DNA from: Taudactylus pleione
Taxonomy: Eukaryota; Chordata; Amphibia; Anura; Myobatrachidae
Direction of reading: 5' to 3'
Assembly: GCA_031769625.1 (NCBI GenBank)
Contig: JAUIMM010000126.1
Coordinates: 10,546,501 to 10,610,500, forward strand
Length of the DNA stretch: 64,000 bases
A model generated the notes under the pieces. That model ran no database searches. It saw only the letters and a program-made list of their open reading frames with translations, and had not been told where the DNA came from. Made by a program: the position numbers and the translations under genes. Shown piece after piece: positions 56,936 to 64,000 of the stretch. Each line of letters begins with the position of its first letter. Position 1 is the stretch's first letter.

Positions 56936-58957
56936 GGTCCACAGTGAGTCCACATCCAATCAGAGTTCTTGAGGGAGTCCAGATTCAAATCACATGGAGT
57001 TAGATCCTTTCCAGAGAGAGTCTTTAACAGACCAATTGTTTGCAATGTGTCCTAATTTCTTACAGTTGTTCCAGGTGCCTGCATTAGCTACTACTTCTAA
57101 TATGGGCCTACTTAGGAGTGTCATTGGGGACCAATCTAGGCTTTTGATCCCTATTTCAAAAGCCCACCAGGTATCCATAATGCATGAGACTGACCACCAA
57201 TACATTGGCATGGCTATCGCATGCCTGGCCTTGAATTGTCTAACTGTGCCAGAAGTACATCTTAAATCACGGCAGCTCATAAGCTGTGAGTTGTCAATTG
57301 CTGCATGATGACCACATGCTATTTTATACATTGCAAAAGTCACATGAACAATTACTTTTCTGTACAGTATATGTACTGCTGCAAAACCTTTTGCCAGTGT
57401 TTTTTGTGGGTCTGGTATTCCTGTGCATTACTGACCATAGTTTGCACAACTGGAAAAATGTGGTTAATATAAATTATGATGGACAGCCATGACGGTCTTG
57501 ACATTTCTATAGTGATTGGTTCATCTTTCATTTCTCTAGCTTTGCATGTCCCTTCCTATTCCAACTATACCACACAGGGCTGTAACTTTTGCGTTACTGC
57601 GGCCGGTGCCGGCCATTCCCCCTCATTGGTCAGCTGGATCTCAACTCTGGGCACTCTCTTGGTGGTGAGAAAGTAAATATAAGCGAGGTACTCAGAGGGT
57701 CAGGGGCTACATAATATCTGGAGTCACTAGGCTGCTTGGCGTGTGATGCTTTTTATTTAATTTTTTCCACACCACACATACATGTTTTTGTAGTAAAGAG
57801 AAGCACTAAGCACATCCATTTATGAGTCATAAAATTTGTGACGCCCTACTGGTTCTTTATGTCTGCAATTGTGCCTACTTGCCTGCATAGCAAATGTTAA
57901 TGTGAACTTCTAGGCTCTTGAAATGTCTCCTGGAAAATCATTCTGTGCTTAGCTTCTATGTAGTCCTCTGTCATGTATGACCTTAAAAACAGTCCCGTCA
58001 TATTAATAAACTTGGACAGCATTAGCCTAGATGTATAATAGCCACATAAATTGTATTCAGTATACCATATAGCGGGAAATCAAATTATCATTTTTTTTAT
58101 TTTTTTTTGGCATTGATTTATTAAGGTTAAATATAAGCGTATTTTGCTGCTAAACAACAAGCCCGTTCCTACAGTGATAAAAGCTAGTATATCTTTAAAC
58201 TGACAGCTCTGGTTATTAATAAGTCTGTATTAAATTAATGATACTGCAATATCCACATAATTCAGTTGCATGCATATTCAGTGTATGGTTGTACACAAAA
58301 CCCTCTTGGGTGTTATTTACAAAAGACTCTCAAAGTTTGTGTAAAACATTGCTATTCTCCTGTCTTACAGATGCTTGGAGCTGGAACGATTCCATTTTAA
58401 TTAAATAGAAATCATCACGTGCCACCAATATTTACATCTGTACAATAGTCAGGCTTCTAATCAGCCAGGTAAATGACTAACAGTGACAATAACTTCATTT
58501 TCAGTCCGATAACACAAAAAAAAATGCTGGAAAAGAAACAATGATGCAGATGCAAAAACAACTTTGTGTTCAGGAACATAACGTGATATAAAGTACGTGA
58601 CACAATGCACCTCAAATAACCTGCTCATCTTTAGAACTATGTATTCAATACTTTTCATTCCGCAGCTGCAAAACTTGTGGTAGCCAATGAGTCTTTTTTT
58701 TAAAACAATGGTTTTGTAATCTTTAAAAAATACTTAAGAGATTCATATAATATTCAGAATGAAAATGGTATTGTTTAGTGAATTGGGGCGTTCCTAGCTG
58801 AGTGCAGGCTATGTGTATGAATGCATCTAGTTATGCACAAAAGGACAAAAAAAAATTAGGAGGAAGAGATTATTTAAATAAGAGCATTTGATGGGATGGA
58901 GAATGCACATTTAGGGTGGTGTTCCCTGTTTATCTTTTTCTCAAGTGCTTGAATCCA
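56936..58957. other. No feature seen
   Basis: The largest frames (56990-57343 minus and 56994-57308 plus) overlap each other and show no known domain. Confidence 0.4.
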
Positions 58958-59133
58958 GGGGGTATATTTACTAAAGTGTGGGTTTTTAGAAGTGGAGTTG
59001 TTGCCCATAGTAACCAATCAGATTCTAATTATCATTTATCTAACACCTTTTAGAAAATAATAGCTAGAATATAATTGGTTGCTATGGGCAACAACTCCAC
59101 TTTTAAAACCCGCGCTTTAGTAAATATACTTCC
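58958..59133. mobile_element. 176-bp MITE, ggggtatatttactaaagtg family, copy 3
   Basis: gggggtatatttactaaagtgtggg..gttgttgcccatagtaaccaatcag is mirrored by attggttgctatgggcaacaac..tttagtaaatatacttcc. Flanking cagg/cagg may be part of the duplication. Confidence 0.85.
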
Positions 59134-62100
59134 AGGTCTCAGCCTGTACTTACAATGAGATACATTTTGTACCTTTTAGGTACATAACCGAGTGATTTTA
59201 TAGGATTGTGTATTGCAAGGGCAGCTACATTTTCTTTCTTCTTCTGGTTAGAGTTGGCAACTGATGTGCAGTGAACCTAAGCAGCGAATTTCCGACTCAA
59301 AAAATTGCAGTGTCATGTTCCATTTTTTTGTTGAATTCAGTATCTAATGTGTTAAACTAATTTATATGAGGGGATCATTCTCGTATTTACAGATGTTAGA
59401 ATACTGATCTCTTAGTTCAGGTTCTTTGTAAATGAGGATAGATTAATACAGTTGGTAGATGAGAACTCACTTGCATTCATTGTATACAGGAAAAACATTA
59501 TCTCATTAGTCATCTAAACACAGGTTCATAAATGAGCATGATCTGGTGACACAAAGGAGAAAGCACACAGTCACCAAACATTAATTCACATTGCCTAGCA
59601 ATTATTTCCACCTCCCTGCAATAATCAATTATACTATTTATGAAAGGTTCAGGTGTTGTGGAAAAGACACACTCTGTAACACCACCTCTCACAGTATATG
59701 GTTTACACTAGATAAATAATGTTCATGAATTCCTTATGGCACGCTCTGAGTAGAGGTTTTATCAATACATACGCAATCATAGTCCCAATTGAACAATGTT
59801 GCAATTCAGTAGTGCTAGGAGAAGGGTCAGAGTTAGACTGCAGCAGGGGAGAGTTAGGGGTTAGGTTTACTTACCACCAGAATGCTCCATGACACCCGGA
59901 AGTTGCGATCACCTCACTCCCTTATCCAGCAAACACCTCCAGAGTCCCTGGAGATCCTCTACCAGGTAAGTAGAGCCCCTGCACCTGGACACACAATGTT
60001 CTGTTGACATTCTAATCATGACAACATTTCATCAGTGTCATCAGTGATGCATGTAACATTACGGCCATGTCGTCATTCTCATGTCGACATTATGTACTGT
60101 ATGTCGAAAAAATATATAGAACCCACTGGGAATACTTAAGGCCATATTTCACCTGAAAAATTGCATGACATATTGAAGAATGGGGGGGAATATTTTGTGA
60201 CTCAGTTTTGAAAATGTCACTTATCATTGAGAGAAGGAACACTCATACACGCCAATATGCTTTTGTGAACAAGGTTTATGAGAAGCTCTATGTTAAGTGC
60301 ATGCAATTCCTATGTCCTTGCTCCCTGCCTCAATACTAACACTCACAGTGTTGGAGGTACTGTATGGTTCCATGGAATAATATGTGCCCATAAAGTATTC
60401 ATGTTCCATAAAAGTTTTCATTCTTTTGCCTTTTCCATCCCAGTGCAAGTCACTTTTTCCTAAGGTTTATTATTCCTACAAGGTAGGATACTTCTATCGG
60501 TATCTCTCAGTTGGGCACTTTTTGATCACAGTGGCATTTGTCCCCCTTACTCATAACATAACTCATCATCCACGTACATCAAGACCTGTATCCATCTGTT
60601 TGCATTAGTGTGCACAAATTAATTAATAAAAACATGTTAAAGCACTTTTTAATATTTAAAATGATTAGTTACATTGTGCATTAAAATTAATGTATTTAAA
60701 AATGCAAAGTTTATGGTGAAGAACAAACTTGAATTGCAAAAACAAGCCTCAAATGTGAATGCCAAATAGTGAATGAGCACCGCAACCTTCAACTTGCAAG
60801 TTTGAATCGGTATCTATAAATGATTGTAACACAGACATGTATGTAACTGATTGAATATGAAACTGGTTCAACATTTTTGAGAAACTCTACTCTACTTATT
60901 CACATTACATGCTGATCGGCATAACATTTCAGCGCTGGATTCCATAGTATAAATTATGGGGTAGAGCCCCACAGGTCAATCCTCCAGAGGCCATACAGGA
61001 GCTACAGTATGGTGTGCATGCATAGCATACTAAAGGCAATATCCAGATACAACATAACAAGTTAGATTAATGGCCTTTATTGCAATTAAAAACCCATTGG
61101 GGACTTCAGTAAGAGCAGTTTCAGTGGAGTCAATGAACATAAACTTGATTATTGGGGTTTAGCAGAGTGCAAATGTATTGCATTATTCAGGGATATTAAA
61201 CACAGTCAATAAGTTTGGATGTAAAGAAGAGATTAGAGAGAGGTCTATAGTTCACTGGACAATGTCAAATGTTAGGTCTCATAGATTAGGGTTAGTAACA
61301 CATGCTACTAGTAATAAGCAGGGCCCTCTGCACTCTTTTGTTTTAGTTTGTATGTATGAATGTAAGGACTGTTATTCCCTTACAAATTGTAAAGCATTAC
61401 ATACAGTAGATTGCTGACACTTCCTAAAGGCTGGAAAATAATACCTATAATGCTTTAGGAAGAATGAAATACTAGATGACAGGGAGAGGCCAATAGTGTC
61501 AGTTAGGTAAGAAATAAGAACAGGAGAGTGTATAGTAAGCAACATGGTGTGAGGGTAGAAGATCCATAAGGCAGATATAATTATTGGCAGAACCTATATA
61601 GATGTCAGCAGTGTCTGATGGCCATTAGCCCACACTGTGAATAGTTTAACTAGTGACTGGTTTATTAACCAGTTAGAACAACAGGGTGTTAAACAACACA
61701 AGGTTAATGCAGCATAACTCAGGTAGAGGCAGTATGATGCAGATCCAGCCAGGAGCAGGTTAACAGGGGCAGCATGCAGTGTCTGGGCTTTGTAGAAGGA
61801 TAATAGAAGCAGTGATGGCAGTGGTACTTGTAGTTCCACTAGCGGTGGTGACACTGGTAATTGGTGATGACACAGTGGTAACTAAGCATCTATATATGAC
61901 TCAGTGTGCCAGTGCCACTCGTGGGCACATCCTAGCAGTTTGGAGGACAGCGCAGAAGAAGGCGCATTGGGTCAAAGGTCGCACATACGTGGACAAAGAG
62001 GAGATAAATGCTATCAAAAAACATTGCCTGAAAGGAAAGGGCATCTATATAGATATGAAAAAAGAGTTTCAACTCCGATATATCTAGATCTTAGCAAGTT

Positions 62101-62342
62101 TACCTCTAAAATAGTCATATATGTGGGAGTATTTTGGGAGGTAGTGGACGTGATTTACATAGTGCACTGGATGTGTTGCACAAAATGCCTTGGTTTGCCC
62201 AATTGCATCTAGATGGAACGCTCAACAACATGAGGTAATGTCTATTCTCAACCCTCTGGAAATTTCCACCATCTAAGATGTGCTTCTAGCTTGGAGAGAT
62301 ATTTGCCAAGTGAGTGGGGCATGATGATAAGTTGTGTGTCAT
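59134..62342. other. No gene recognised
   Basis: A fragment at about 59990-60115 (tgttgacattctaatcatg..tgtcgacattatg) is related to the 30380-30815 repeat. Plus-strand frames at 61779-62087 (hydrophobic start, then lysine-rich) and 61904-62212 have no recognisable family. No splice-bounded structure could be defended. Confidence 0.35.
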
Positions 62343-62620
62343 CAGGGCCGTAGCTAGGGTAGTGCAGCCGGTGCCATCGCACAGGGCACCACAGTTCAGG
62401 GGGCGCTGTTTGGGCCTGTCAAATTTCTGTTTATTATCATTCTTGCTTGTAGCTTCCTCTTATTTCATCCCCAGCATCTCCTGGCCTCCCCTATCTCTTA
62501 CCTGGCCCTTTCCCATGAAGCCATGGCCCTTTTTTGGGTACATTATGTCCCTTTGAAAAATGAGGGGGGCACCAATGCTCTTTCTGGCACAGGGCACCAA
62601 AATGTCTAATTACGGCTCTG
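62343..62620. mobile_element. 278-bp non-autonomous hAT-type element
   Basis: Begins cagggccgtagctagg and ends taattacggctctg (reverse complement cagagccgtaatta). The exact 8 bp tgtgtcat lies on both sides (62335-62342 and 62621-62628). The left third resembles 49310-49580 closely. Confidence 0.85.
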
Positions 62621-63132
62621 TGTGTCATCATGGCCCATGCACAACTTACAGTTACTGTCATTTTTTAGGACACATGGTTTACCTGGATCCGTGCTCGCAA
62701 CATATATAAATCCATACATGGCATTATCTCTTTGACCATGGTTTATTTAATCTGTTCTGTCTGGGTGAACATCTTTAGCTGCTCCGTTTCCCATTTTACT
62801 TTCACTGCTTTACGTTTTTGATAGACTAAAACTACTTGCATAAAATGTTCTAATTTGTCTAAGAGATAAGCCGCAGCTAAAAGCAAATTGCAGGAACAAC
62901 CTGGTTACTGACACCTACAGCTAAGTGGGTGAGAGATTACAGTGAGCATGTTCACGTGCAGGGGTGTTGGTAGACTAGGAAAGCTAAAAGAAGGAGAATA
63001 AGGACAGAAATGTGGAGTAAATAACAAAATAAAAGGTATGTGTATAACTATGTATAAGACTCGGGCCTTCATCAATACTATAATGGCCCATTAACCATGT
63101 GGAAATGCTAGTTTCTGAATATTTAAGGTAAT
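62621..63132. other. No feature seen
   Basis: No gene or bounded repeat was recognised. Confidence 0.4.
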
Positions 63133-63543
63133 GGGCCATTCATCATCAGGAGTCCAATAGGACCACCTGATATTCAGCAATCTCCGAAAACTTAAAGTTT
63201 TTGGAGTTTGCTTGCGAGAACAAATGCCATCTTCAGATGGCGCTTGTACTCGTATCCCTACTCCTTCCTATGGAAAGAAGATCCAGGGATGCAAAGAGGC
63301 ATCCAAACGGATCCCTCCACCTCCTCCTCACTGCATTCCTGCAGGTCACACATCCGCAGAAGCCGGCGATGGGAAGAGGAAGTTCTGTAGCAGTGATACT
63401 AATCGCAGGGACAGTTGCTTTTTGGAGCAGCTGTCCCTGCACCGTAGCAATAATGAATTGCTTCGGTGATAAGTATCGCCCCGCGGCGTCGCAGTGAAGT
63501 GGTAACTTAAGTGTCCACTGCGGCCCCGATGATGAATAGGCCC
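63133..63543. mobile_element. 411-bp MITE, gggccattcatcatcag family
   Basis: The left end gggccattcatcatcagg is mirrored by ggccccgatgatgaataggcccc. It contains the gagaacaaatgccatcttcagatgg module shared with 23087 and 16262, and a short inverted pair agcagtgatac..gcagggacag / ctgtccctgc at about 63391-63440. Overlapping frames on both strands are shadows. Confidence 0.7.
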
Positions 63544-64000
63544 CTCAATCCCTTCCATCATTGAAATCATCTTCTTTTATAGTGTGATATTCTCTGTTTC
63601 TGATATTTTTATACTAATCAGCATCTCCTGCCATGTACCTAAGTAATTTGATTATTATGCTTGATTTTTTTCTTGAGCAAATGTTAATAAAAAAAATAAG
63701 ACTGCAAGAAATAGCATAGAATGAAAACTAATATCAAAAGGTAATATTCATCTTTGCAACTTTTGTCCCTTTGATGTCTCCTAGGTCACATTGCCTTCTT
63801 CCTAATCTATATACATTGGTCTAGTACTGTACATATGTTCATTAAACTGTGCAGTATCCGTAACAAGCTTTATCACAACTCCTGATGATCATGAGAATTG
63901 CATTTCATACATGCTGCAGAACTGAGAGGACCTCTCCAGACTCAACAATTCATTTTCACTGCTTCAGGCACCCAGACGCTGGAAAGATTAATTATTGAAT
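63544..64000. other. No feature seen
   Basis: AT-rich sequence to the end of the window. No gene or bounded repeat was recognised. Confidence 0.4.

Noticed and set aside
61779..62212. Two 102-codon plus-strand frames, one with a hydrophobic start resembling a signal peptide
   Set aside because: No recognisable family, no splice signals I could defend, and overlapping phases; kept only as unassigned sequence.

Overview
The window looks like vertebrate nuclear DNA from an intergenic or intronic stretch of a large, repeat-rich genome. A frog or toad is the best guess. The reasons are the AT-rich background, the absence of any long open reading frame, abundant non-autonomous DNA transposons, recurring roughly 175-bp elements that begin ggtatatttactaaa and contain a 'cccatag(c/t)aaccaatcag' core, and LINE 3' ends that finish in gcgccatataaataaa plus an ATA microsatellite. 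The species call is inference from repeat style; no search was run. No complete cellular protein-coding gene, tRNA, rRNA or CRISPR array is visible. Nearly all translated open frames are chance frames or shadows of repeats.

Layout: 0.3-5.6 kb holds small inverted-repeat elements, including a hAT-type element nested in another MITE, each with a readable target duplication. 8.6-10.26 kb is a 1.66-kb hAT-type element with an exact 8-bp target duplication, a run of hairpins, a G-rich minisatellite and an AAATCC array. 12.15-12.9 kb is a 5'-truncated LINE keeping an intact reading frame for the end of its ORF2. 13.3-26 kb is a dense zone of MITEs with gggcc or ggggtc termini; several are chains of back-to-back palindromes. 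27-32.5 kb carries LINE tails, a 660-bp hAT-type element and two minisatellites.

33.1-36.5 kb is the least repetitive stretch. It contains a weak candidate exon on the minus strand.

36.5-39.45 kb is a nested cluster with a 63-bp near-perfect hairpin and a telomere-like GGTTAGG array. 39.8-44.4 kb is the most gene-like element: a 4.6-kb degenerate hAT transposon with recognisable transposase parts. Its catalytic core reads on the plus strand, but its BED zinc-finger N-terminus reads on the minus strand, so the element appears internally inverted. The transposon interrupts an older MITE whose two halves flank it.

45-64 kb holds further MITEs, two small hAT-type elements with 8-bp duplications, LINE tail fragments and unassigned AT-rich sequence.

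The elements do not form a pathway. Transposases of hAT type, such as the one that once existed at 40-43 kb, would plausibly have mobilised the short elements sharing its TAGRGATG ends; the 3-bp-duplication MITEs need a different, unseen source.
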